DNA of 6,102 nt from JBFMAE01 sp040756085 (GTDB taxonomy: Bacteria; Desulfobacterota; BSN033; UBA1163), in NCBI GenBank assembly GCA_040756085.1, contig JBFMAE010000308.1:1-6102 (forward strand), in the 5' to 3' direction. Positions 1-5,841 of the stretch are shown in pieces (within the stretch, counting starts at the first letter, position 1; each line of letters begins with the position of its first letter). Below the pieces are notes generated by a model. The model made no database searches. It had not been told where the DNA came from and saw nothing but the letters and a program-made list of their open reading frames with translations. A program made the position numbers and the translations under genes.

Positions 1-171
1 GGGGACCATCTTTTTGCCAAATCGGTTTAGAAGCTTCACTCCATAAGCTGCCTGAAGTTGCTGAATCTGTTTTGTCACTGCAGGCTGGGTGATATAGAGG
101 GCTTCGGCTGCGTTACTGAAGTTTCCGTATTTCACGGCATAATAAAAAGCTTTTAATTGATTGAAATTCAT
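1..171 (-). CDS. LysR-family transcriptional regulator, N-terminal part (gene runs off the window)
   Basis: Reading the minus strand from the ATG at 171-169 gives 57 codons without a stop up to the window edge. The peptide starts MNFNQLKAFYYAVKYGNFS and continues with NAAEALYITQPAVTKQIQQL. This is the winged helix-turn-helix of LysR-type regulators: AAEAL at 21-25 is the first helix, TQPAVTKQI at 28-36 the recognition helix, and the YGVKLLNR segment at 43-50 the start of the wing. The effector-binding domain lies outside the window, so the ligand cannot be inferred from it. No Shine-Dalgarno is visible before the ATG (the preceding bases are almost all A and T), which suggests weak translation, typical of a low-abundance regulator. 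The gene is divergent from the catabolic genes beginning at 329. That is the classical arrangement for a LysR protein that activates its neighbours and represses itself; this role is inferred from position. Confidence 0.93.
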   Translation of the reverse strand, partial: MNFNQLKAFYYAVKYGNFSNAAEALYITQPAVTKQIQQLQAAYGVKLLNRFGKKMVP

Positions 172-186
172 TTTTATAATTAAAAG

Positions 187-201
187 TTATTGAAAATATA
201 A
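187..201. promoter_or_regulatory. candidate LysR-type operator (TTAT-N7-ATAA)
   Basis: TTATTGAAAATATAA is a 15-base imperfect palindrome with perfect 4-base arms. It contains the T-N11-A core (T188 to A200) that defines LysR-type boxes. Its centre, near 194, lies about 54 bases upstream of the start point predicted for the 329 gene and just downstream of the start point predicted for the lysR gene. That placement suits activation of the former and autorepression of the latter. The region is AT-rich, so a chance match is possible. Confidence 0.45.
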
Positions 202-212
202 AATTTATTACA

Positions 213-241
213 TTGATTAATATAGAACACCGATTTATAAA
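213..241 (+). promoter_or_regulatory. predicted sigma70-type promoter for the HAD/aminotransferase operon
   Basis: The -35 element TTGATT (213-218) is followed after exactly 17 bases by the -10 element TATAAA (236-241). This is 4/6 and 5/6 agreement with consensus at optimal spacing. Transcription would start near 248 and give an untranslated leader of about 80 bases before the ATG at 329. The -35/-10 pair overlaps the opposite-facing lysR promoter. The call rests on consensus match only. Confidence 0.55.
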
Positions 242-247
242 ATTCAA
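219..247 (-). promoter_or_regulatory. predicted sigma70-type promoter for the lysR gene
   Basis: On the minus strand, the -35 element TTGAAT (complement of 242-247) and the -10 element TATATT (complement of 219-224) are separated by exactly 17 bases. Transcription would start around 212 and leave a leader of about 40 bases before the lysR ATG at 171. The footprint lies almost wholly within that of the forward promoter at 213-241, so one polymerase should exclude the other. Confidence 0.5.
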
Positions 248-328
248 TACGATTTCTTCTCTTTAAAGATGTAACCCATTGGTTTCTAATGGAGACTCTG
301 CTTAAACCATTAAGATGGAGGGATCAGA

Positions 329-1057
329 ATGGGAAAGATAAGCATGGTGATGTTCGATCTTTCAGGGACGACCGTCTATGACGACACTGGCGTAAGAGAT
401 TGTCTTTATCAAGCGGCTCAAGAGTTTAAACTAAAGACGACTCCAGAGGAGATCCTCTATCATATGGGAACGAATAAAATTCACCTCTATCAGTTTCTTA
501 TTGCACGGGAGAGGGGAAAAAAGATCGAGATCGAAGATTTCGAAAGAATGAAGGACCCCGATACCTATGAACAGGCTAAGAGAGTCTTTGACCGGTACCA
601 GGAAATCATGCTCGAGTATTACAGAAAGCAGTGCAAAGAAGTCTCCGGAGCTTCAGATACCTTCCGGTGGTGCCATCAACATGGGATCAAAGTGGCCACC
701 GACACAGGATTTCATCGTCTCATCACCGATGCCATTATGGAAGGATTGGGATGGATCAGGAATGGGCTGGTTGATATTTCCGTAGATGTAGAGAATATAC
801 CAGGCCAGATAGGGAGACCCGCACCTTTTATGATCTTTTATGCAATGACCAAGCTCAATATCCAGAGCGTCCATGAAGTCATCAAAATCGGAGATACACC
901 GGCAGATATGCTGGAAGGCCGCAATGCCGGATGTCGAGGAGTCATCGGTGTTCTCAGCGGTCCCCGCCCCGTGACGGATTGGGGAAGGTACTGGCATACC
1001 CATGTCATTCCCAGTGTGGCAGACCTTCCAGAGTTGATTGAAAAGGAATTCTTATAG
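329..1057 (+). CDS. phosphonatase-like HAD-superfamily hydrolase (PhnX relative)
   Basis: This 242-residue cytosolic HAD hydrolase is most like phosphonoacetaldehyde hydrolase (PhnX) and the 'phosphonatase-like' sister family. Motif I is FDLSGTT (9-15), with nucleophile D10. The cap segment MGTNK (46-50) puts K50 where PhnX has its Schiff-base lysine (Lys53 in the Bacillus cereus enzyme) and M46 where it has Met49. ATDTGF (123-128) is motif II with T126. GRPAP (162-166) supplies the arginine that replaces the usual HAD lysine. GDTPAD (188-193) is motif IV, with Mg-binding D189 and D193. In PhnX the aldehyde is held as an imine on the lysine while the C-P bond is cut, giving phosphate and acetaldehyde. 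Oddities are Ser12 where PhnX has Ala and most HADs have Asp, and a cap histidine one position early (H52). Translation starts at ATG 329 with GGAGGG at 317-322, six bases upstream. It heads the operon, 20 bases before the first aminotransferase. Family is secure; the exact substrate is uncertain. Confidence 0.88.
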   Translation: MGKISMVMFDLSGTTVYDDTGVRDCLYQAAQEFKLKTTPEEILYHMGTNKIHLYQFLIARERGKKIEIEDFERMKDPDTYEQAKRVFDRYQEIMLEYYRKQCKEVSGASDTFRWCHQHGIKVATDTGFHRLITDAIMEGLGWIRNGLVDISVDVENIPGQIGRPAPFMIFYAMTKLNIQSVHEVIKIGDTPADMLEGRNAGCRGVIGVLSGPRPVTDWGRYWHTHVIPSVADLPELIEKEFL

Positions 1058-1077
1058 AAAGGTGAAAGGAGAGAGGA

Positions 1078-2415
1078 ATGGATCCTTTAAGAGTGGCAGA
1101 GAATGAGAAGAAATATGTCATCCACAGCTGGATGGCTCAGAAAGACTTCAAACCTTTCATCATCACGGGTGGTGAAGGGGCGGTGATCTGGGATGAGACC
1201 GGGAAAAGATATCTCGATTTTTCATCTCAGCTTTTCAATGTCAATGCAGGACATCAACATCCAAAGGTCATTGCTGCCATTCATGAGCAGATCGAGAAGC
1301 TCTGCTATATTGGCCCTGGACCATCCAATGAGACACGGGCTGAACTATGCTGGATTTTAGCAGAAATTACCCCTGGCGATCTCACCAAGACTTTTCTCTC
1401 CTCAGGAGGAGGAACCGCCAATGAGAATGCGATCAAGATCGCAAAAGCCTTTACAGGAAAACAGAAGATCATTTCGAGGTGGCGGTCTTATCACGGAGCC
1501 ACGTATGGTGCTATGTCCATTACAGGAGACCCGCGAAGGCTACCCAATGAGCCGGGCATTCCCGGGATCGTCCGCATCTGGGATCCTTTCTGTTATCGGT
1601 GTTTCTTTGATAAAACCTATCCCCAGTGTAATGTTTTTTGTGCCAATCAGATCCGAGAAGTGATAGAGGTCGAAGGACCGAAGACGATTGCAGGAATCAT
1701 TGTAGAACCCATCACTGGAAGCAACTGCCGGATCATCCCTCCCGATGGCTATATGCAGAAACTCCGACGGATCTGTGATGAGTATAAGATTCTTCTGATC
1801 ACAGATGAAGTGATGACAGGTTTTGGGAGGACAGGGAAGATGTTTGCCTGTGAGCACTGGAATGTTGTTCCGGATATTATGACTCTTGCCAAGGGGATCA
1901 ACAATGCTGCCCTTCCCCTTGGAGCCACGGTCGTCAGAAAAGAGATCGCAGACTTTATGGACGACCATATGTTCTATGGCGGATTGACCCAGTTTGGAAA
2001 CCCCACTTCATGCGCGGCAGCCATTGCGGCGATCAGGGTTTACCAGGAGGAAGGACTTATTGAGAACTCCAGGGTTCTGGGAATAAAGCTACTTGGGGAG
2101 CTGGAGAAGATGAAACAGAAGCATCCAAGTATTGGGGATGTGCGAGGATTGGGGCTTTTTGCAGCCATTGAGTTTGTCAAGGATCGGAAGACCCGTGAGC
2201 CTATCGTTCCATGGACCGTCGAGAACTATGAGAAGAAAAATCCTCTTATGGCTTCAGTATTAGCCCAATTAAAGACAGACGGAGTCACAGGATATTCACG
2301 ATGGAATATCCTCTTCATTGCACCGCCCCTCTGCATTACAGAGGAACAGTTGATGGAAGGGTTATCCAAGATTGATAGGGCTGTCAACATCGTGAATGAG
2401 GCCATTTCAAAGTAA
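1078..2415 (+). CDS. class III PLP-dependent aminotransferase, taurine/beta-amino-acid-like
   Basis: This full-length 445-residue fold-type I class III aminotransferase is cytosolic. It shows LDFSSQLFNVNAGHQHP (46-62) of the N-terminal substrate region, SSGGGTANENAIK (108-120) that holds the PLP phosphate, and SYHGATYGA (137-145), where the aromatic residue stacks on the cofactor. ITDEVMTGFGRTG (241-253) carries D243 against the pyridine nitrogen, and LAKGI (270-274) carries the Schiff-base lysine K272. The overall pattern resembles enzymes annotated as taurine:2-oxoglutarate or omega-amino-acid transaminases, which handle a terminal amine on a short chain. Residues 172-188 hold four cysteines spaced C-x2-C-x8-C-x3-C. 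ATG 1078 is preceded by AAAGGAGA (1065-1072). Sitting directly after the phosphonatase-like gene, it may convert an aminoalkylphosphonate to the aldehyde that the HAD enzyme cleaves. A lyase of the PbfA type, acting on 1-hydroxy-2-aminoethylphosphonate, is another option because that enzyme has the same fold. Class is certain; substrate is not. Confidence 0.9.
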   Translation: MDPLRVAENEKKYVIHSWMAQKDFKPFIITGGEGAVIWDETGKRYLDFSSQLFNVNAGHQHPKVIAAIHEQIEKLCYIGPGPSNETRAELCWILAEITPGDLTKTFLSSGGGTANENAIKIAKAFTGKQKIISRWRSYHGATYGAMSITGDPRRLPNEPGIPGIVRIWDPFCYRCFFDKTYPQCNVFCANQIREVIEVEGPKTIAGIIVEPITGSNCRIIPPDGYMQKLRRICDEYKILLITDEVMTGFGRTGKMFACEHWNVVPDIMTLAKGINNAALPLGATVVRKEIADFMDDHMFYGGLTQFGNPTSCAAAIAAIRVYQEEGLIENSRVLGIKLLGELEKMKQKHPSIGDVRGLGLFAAIEFVKDRKTREPIVPWTVENYEKKNPLMASVLAQLKTDGVTGYSRWNILFIAPPLCITEEQLMEGLSKIDRAVNIVNEAISK

Positions 2416-2436
2416 AACTTTAACAGGCCCATAGCC

Positions 2437-2461
2437 CTGCCTGCCTTTAAGAGGTAGGTGG
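2437..2461 (+). other. 10-bp RNA hairpin just upstream of a TTG-started gene
   Basis: Bases 2437-2446 pair with 2452-2461 around the 5-base loop TTAAG: ten consecutive pairs, seven Watson-Crick and three G-U. No T-run follows, so this is not an ordinary intrinsic terminator. The stem ends two bases before the Shine-Dalgarno AGAGGA (2463-2468). It could therefore tune translation initiation of the next gene or protect or process the mRNA between the two aminotransferase genes. It is computed by eye without an energy model. Confidence 0.45.
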
Positions 2462-2473
2462 TAGAGGATTATT

Positions 2474-3748
2474 TTGAAGGGGCTAGTCGATCTCTCCTTT
2501 CGTCTATTTCCAGCGGGTTCTTTTGGAGAATTCAACCTGCCTAAGGAAATCTCTACAGTTTTATCCCATGGCAAAGGGTCAAGGGTATACGATGTATTTG
2601 GAAAAGAGTTTATTGATCTCACCCTCTCCTGGGGATCGGTGATTCTTGGCCATGCCCATCCTGCTATCATCGAGGCGGTTAGAAAGCAGATTGAAAAGGG
2701 CTCCAGTTTTTCCTATGTGAATGAGCCTGCACTGGAATTGGCTCAGGAGATGGTGCGAGCCATACCCTGCGCTGAGAAGATCCGCTTTGCTGCTTCGGGG
2801 ACAGAGGCAACCTTTTACGCGCTTCGATTTGCCAAGGCCTACACCGGAAGGACAAAGGTTTTAAAATTTGAGGGTTCCTATCATGGAGCCCATGATGTGG
2901 GAGTCCTCAGCCTCTTTCCAAAAAGACTATTCCCCTTTCCCACTCCTGAACCTACTTCTGCTGGCATCTCCAAACAAATTCAAGATGAGGTTCTGATCGC
3001 TCCTTATAATGATTTGGAGATGACCCGTAAGATCATCGATCAGTATGGTGATGAATTGGCCTGTGTCATTATGGAGCCTTTGCAGAGATGCACTCCACCC
3101 CTCAAAGGATTTTTAGAAGGCATCCGGCAGATTACGAGGGAGAAGAAGATCCTTCTCATCTTCGATGAGGTGGTCACAGGATTCCGTCTTGCTTATGGAG
3201 GGGCACAGGAGTATTATGGAGTGGTGCCAGACCTTGCGGCTTTTGGGAAGGCCTTGGGAGGAGGATATCCCATCGGTGCGATCTGCGGAAGGGAGGATGT
3301 TCTCGATCTCTGTATTGAAGCGAACTTAGGAGAGGAGAGATATGTCTGGTTTGCTTCCACCTTAGCTGGAAATCCAGTTTCTGCCACTGCCAGTTTGGCC
3401 ACCCTGAGGGAGCTAAAAAAATTAGGGGTTTATGAACGGCTTCATTGCCTTGGACGAATATTGAGAGAAGGGTACCAGGTCCTCTTTCAGGAGATGGGTA
3501 TTGCAGGTCAAGTATTGGGAGATGGTCCTCTCTGTCAGGTTCTCTTTACGGAAAGGCCAGTTGTCGATTACCGGACTGCCTTCAGCGCTGACCGTGAAAA
3601 GGGCAGACAGTTTGTTTTGGGTCTGTTTCAAAACGGGATCTTTTTAAACCCAATGGGGACAAAGATGTATCTCTCCTTGGCCCATACCGATAAAGATATT
3701 GAGAAGATTCTCGAAATCAGCCAGGAGGTTCTTAAGGAAATATTTTAG
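2474..3748 (+). CDS. glutamate-1-semialdehyde aminomutase-like class III PLP enzyme
   Basis: This 424-residue class III PLP enzyme is of the HemL-like branch. Evidence: LTLSWGSVILGHAHPAI (49-65), SGTEATFYALRFAKAYTGR (108-126) for PLP phosphate binding, SYHGAHD (135-141), IFDEVVTGFR (229-238) with D231, AFGKALGGGYPIGA (257-270) with Schiff-base K259, and STLAGNP (295-301). It departs from true aminomutases in several ways. Position 107, before SGTEA, is Ala rather than the usual Asn. The glycine- and asparagine-rich turn after VIMEP (198-202) is shortened and reads LQRCTPPLKGF. It lies away from haem genes, so haem biosynthesis is unlikely. A second amine-converting step on the operon's substrate is more plausible (inference). 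The start is TTG at 2474: AGAGGA lies five bases upstream, a stop at 2462 closes the frame, and no ATG or GTG appears before the conserved N-terminal segment. The N-terminus is somewhat shorter than typical HemL. DUF47 follows after 15 bases. Confidence 0.87.
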   Translation: MKGLVDLSFRLFPAGSFGEFNLPKEISTVLSHGKGSRVYDVFGKEFIDLTLSWGSVILGHAHPAIIEAVRKQIEKGSSFSYVNEPALELAQEMVRAIPCAEKIRFAASGTEATFYALRFAKAYTGRTKVLKFEGSYHGAHDVGVLSLFPKRLFPFPTPEPTSAGISKQIQDEVLIAPYNDLEMTRKIIDQYGDELACVIMEPLQRCTPPLKGFLEGIRQITREKKILLIFDEVVTGFRLAYGGAQEYYGVVPDLAAFGKALGGGYPIGAICGREDVLDLCIEANLGEERYVWFASTLAGNPVSATASLATLRELKKLGVYERLHCLGRILREGYQVLFQEMGIAGQVLGDGPLCQVLFTERPVVDYRTAFSADREKGRQFVLGLFQNGIFLNPMGTKMYLSLAHTDKDIEKILEISQEVLKEIF

Positions 3749-3763
3749 GGAGGAGAAGGGGAG

Positions 3764-4393
3764 ATGGTATTTAGCTTCTTCAAAAAGAGAAGGCCCTTTG
3801 CTGGGGGTGAGAGTCCGTTCTTTGAATTTCTTGCCCGTCAGTCTGAAAAGACACTGGAAGGGCTGGAGGCCCTCTGGAATTATGTGGAGCATGGAACAAA
3901 AGAGAACGCCAATCTTGTTCGAAAGATCGAACGGGAAGCAGATGAGCTGAGACGGATTCTGATCCAAGAGCTCGACCAGACCTTCGTCACCCCTCTGGAT
4001 AGAGAGGATATCTATGCCCTCTCTCGGGCCATTGACGATGTGGTCGACTATGCCAATACCACGGTGGATGAAATGGAGATCTATGAGGTCCAAGGGAACG
4101 AGCATATCAAGGAGATGGTCAACATTCTTCGTAAATCTGCGAGGGAGTTAAATGATGCGGTTAAGATTTTGAAAAACTATCCCAAGATCGCCTCCGAGCA
4201 TGCGGTGGAGGCGAAATCTTATGAAAATCAGATGGAGAAGGCTTACCATGTGGCCCTGGCCGATCTCTTCAAAGGGAAGGATACGGTCTACATGCTCAAG
4301 ATGCGGGAGATTTACCGTCACCTCAGCAATGCGGCCGACCGGGGAGATGAGGCAGCCAACATCATTTCGAGCATCGTGATGAAACATGTGTAA
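3764..4393 (+). CDS. DUF47 / PhoU-like phosphate-transport regulator
   Basis: This 209-residue, all-helical, cytosolic protein of the DUF47 (PhoU-divergent) family is full length. Characteristic segments are FVTPLDREDIYALSRAIDDV (74-93) and EIYRHLSNAADRGDEAANII (182-201). These are the two pseudo-repeat copies of the acidic, metal-binding helix motif seen in PhoU-type bundles; charged amphipathic helices lie between them. Relatives are usually encoded next to a low-affinity PiT phosphate transporter, which they are thought to control; none is present on either side here. Its position between a PLP enzyme (15-base gap) and glutamate dehydrogenase (66-base gap) suggests a link to phosphate released from a phosphonate, which is inference. 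ATG 3764 has a strong AGGAG (3751-3755) in a purine-rich run. No membrane segment is visible. The biochemical function of the family is poorly defined. Confidence 0.9.
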   Translation: MVFSFFKKRRPFAGGESPFFEFLARQSEKTLEGLEALWNYVEHGTKENANLVRKIEREADELRRILIQELDQTFVTPLDREDIYALSRAIDDVVDYANTTVDEMEIYEVQGNEHIKEMVNILRKSARELNDAVKILKNYPKIASEHAVEAKSYENQMEKAYHVALADLFKGKDTVYMLKMREIYRHLSNAADRGDEAANIISSIVMKHV

Positions 4394-4459
4394 ACTACAT
4401 TTGATGCGGTATGGTTCATAGTTTGGAGTGATTAGTTCGAAGTGAGGAAGGGGGACCCT

Positions 4460-5719
4460 ATGAAGAATGAAAAGATCAACCCTTATGAGGTGGCAAAGAA
4501 ACAGGTGGATATTGCCGCAAAATATCTCCATTATGATCAAGGAGTGATGGAGAAGCTTAAGGTGACCAAGAGGGAGATGATTGTCCACTTCCCTGTGAAG
4601 ATGGATGATGGGACAGTCAGAATCTTTACAGGATACCGGGTTCAACACAATATCGGAAGGGGACCAGCCAAAGGAGGGATCCGTTACCACCCTGATGTCG
4701 ATCTCGATGAGATCAGGGCCTTGGCCATGTGGATGACCTGGAAGTCAGCGGTGGTCAATATTCCCTTTGGAGGGGCCAAAGGGGGGATTCAGTGCAATCC
4801 AAAGGAGATGTCCCTCCGGGAAATAGAGAATATGACGCGGAGATTTACCTGGGAAATCTCTCTGATGATCGGTCCGGAACAGGATATCCCTGCTCCAGAT
4901 GTCTATACCAATCCTCAGGTTATGGCCTGGATCATGGATACTTATAGCATTTTAAAAGGATACTCTGTCCCGGGTGTGGTCACAGGTAAACCCATTGAGT
5001 TAGGGGGGTCGCTGGGGAGGTTTGAAGCCACAGGCCGCGGGGTGGTGATCACTGTTCTGGAGGCCCTTGAGTATCTGAATAAACCGGTGGAGGGCGTAAC
5101 CGTGGCCATTCAGGGCTCGGGGAATGTCGGCGGGATTGCCGCTCAATATTTTGACCGAGCAGGTGCAAAAGTGATTGCCATCAGTGATTCTAAGGGAGGG
5201 ATCTACAATCGAAATGGTTTGAATGTGAAAGAAATATTAGATTGTAAGAGGAGATATTCCTGCGTCATCACTTCGGAGACGAAGGAAGGTGAAGCCATCA
5301 CCAATGAAGAGCTCTTAGAGCTGGATTGTGATATCCTGGTTCCATCTGCCCTGGAAAATCAGATCACCGAGAAGAATGCCCCAATGATCAAGGCCAGGAT
5401 CATCGCTGAGGGAGCCAATGGTCCCACGACCCCGGAGGCGGATGAGATTCTAAATGACAAGGGGGTATTTATTGTCCCTGATATTCTGGCCAATGCCGGA
5501 GGGGTGACGGTCTCCTATTTTGAATGGGTTCAGAACCTTCAAGAACTGATCTGGAGCGAAGAGGAAGTGTCGGAGAGATTGACTAAAATCATGCAAAGGA
5601 GTTTCAGGGAGGTTCTGGAGATTTCCCTGTCCAAGAAGATACCCATGAGGACAGCCGCCCTGGTCCTTGGAATTGGAAGGGTGGCTGAGGCGCAGAGGCT
5701 GCGAGGTATCTACCCTTAA
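4460..5719 (+). CDS. gdhA: glutamate dehydrogenase (small hexameric type)
   Basis: This enzyme catalyses reversible oxidative deamination of glutamate to 2-oxoglutarate and ammonium. It has 419 residues, the normal length for the ~45-kDa hexameric Glu/Leu/Phe/Val dehydrogenase family. Binding and catalytic residues appear at the spacing of the Clostridium symbiosum enzyme (Lys89, Lys113, Lys125, Asp165): K71 in GPAKGGIRYHP, K95 in MTWKSAV, K107 in PFGGAKGG and D147 in PAPDVYT. The Rossmann fingerprint is QGSGNVGG (218-225). D243 in AISDSKGG at the end of the second strand favours NAD over NADP, though dual use is possible. NAGGVTVSYFEW (345-356) closes the active site. The ATG at 4460 is preferred over the in-frame GTG at 4442 because the purine-rich site GAGGAAGGGGG (4444-4454) sits correctly before the ATG and would itself be coding with the earlier start. 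In context it probably recycles glutamate made by the two aminotransferases; a general nitrogen role cannot be excluded. Confidence 0.95.
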   Translation: MKNEKINPYEVAKKQVDIAAKYLHYDQGVMEKLKVTKREMIVHFPVKMDDGTVRIFTGYRVQHNIGRGPAKGGIRYHPDVDLDEIRALAMWMTWKSAVVNIPFGGAKGGIQCNPKEMSLREIENMTRRFTWEISLMIGPEQDIPAPDVYTNPQVMAWIMDTYSILKGYSVPGVVTGKPIELGGSLGRFEATGRGVVITVLEALEYLNKPVEGVTVAIQGSGNVGGIAAQYFDRAGAKVIAISDSKGGIYNRNGLNVKEILDCKRRYSCVITSETKEGEAITNEELLELDCDILVPSALENQITEKNAPMIKARIIAEGANGPTTPEADEILNDKGVFIVPDILANAGGVTVSYFEWVQNLQELIWSEEEVSERLTKIMQRSFREVLEISLSKKIPMRTAALVLGIGRVAEAQRLRGIYP

Positions 5720-5763
5720 TCCAAATCCATCAGGATCTCTTTAAATTTCTCAGGAATTTGGAT
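5719..5763 (+). other. weak stem-loop after the glutamate dehydrogenase stop codon
   Basis: ATCCAAAT (5719-5726) is the exact complement of ATTTGGAT (5756-5763). Two further C-G pairs beyond a single-base bulge leave a loop of about 25 bases. No T-run follows, so a Rho-independent terminator is not supported. It may stabilise the 3' end of the upstream message or partly insulate the transporter gene, or it may be chance. Confidence 0.25.
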
Positions 5764-5780
5764 AGAACTCAAGCAAGAAG

Positions 5781-5790
5781 GGAGGTGATT
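5781..5790 (+). other. orphan anti-Shine-Dalgarno match in the leader of the transporter gene
   Basis: GGAGGTGATT matches the complement of the 16S rRNA 3' end over nine or ten bases, but no ATG, GTG or TTG lies 5-10 bases downstream. The GTG inside the motif is too close to use it. The functional site of the next gene is a second one, AAAGGAGGG at 5826-5834. The first may be a ribosome standby site or a relic of a lost small gene. Confidence 0.3.
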
Positions 5791-5841
5791 AAAGAGGGAT
5801 TACAGAAAACGATATTTAAAATTTGAAAGGAGGGAAAATTT

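Noticed and set aside
289..381. Short upstream open frame (30 codons from ATG 289) overlapping the HAD gene
   Set aside because: It is out of frame with the HAD gene, has no Shine-Dalgarno, and the peptide has no recognisable feature. The start-stop ATGTAA at 269-274 also lacks a ribosome site.
2474..3748. Assigning the second PLP enzyme as hemL (haem biosynthesis)
   Set aside because: The cofactor motifs fit, but the shortened turn after the VIMEP motif, the Ala before SGTEA, the shorter N-terminus and the catabolic neighbourhood argue against a true aminomutase.
3644..4105. Long open frame on the minus strand (153 codons) across the end of the second PLP gene and the start of DUF47
   Set aside because: It is antisense to two well-supported genes, spans their junction, and its peptide shows no recognisable domain. 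Other antisense frames, such as 4690-4148, 1968-1540 and 1003-653, fail for the same reason.
4442..4459. Upstream GTG start giving six extra residues on glutamate dehydrogenase
   Set aside because: The added codons consist mostly of the ribosome-binding site used by the ATG at 4460, and no Shine-Dalgarno precedes the GTG.
5719..5790. Intrinsic terminator after glutamate dehydrogenase
   Set aside because: The stem is AT-rich with a large loop, and no T-run follows it, so termination is not supported.
5785..5826. Possible 13-codon leader peptide from GTG 5785
   Set aside because: The Shine-Dalgarno-like bases abut the GTG with no spacer, and the peptide has no run of regulatory codons typical of attenuator leaders.
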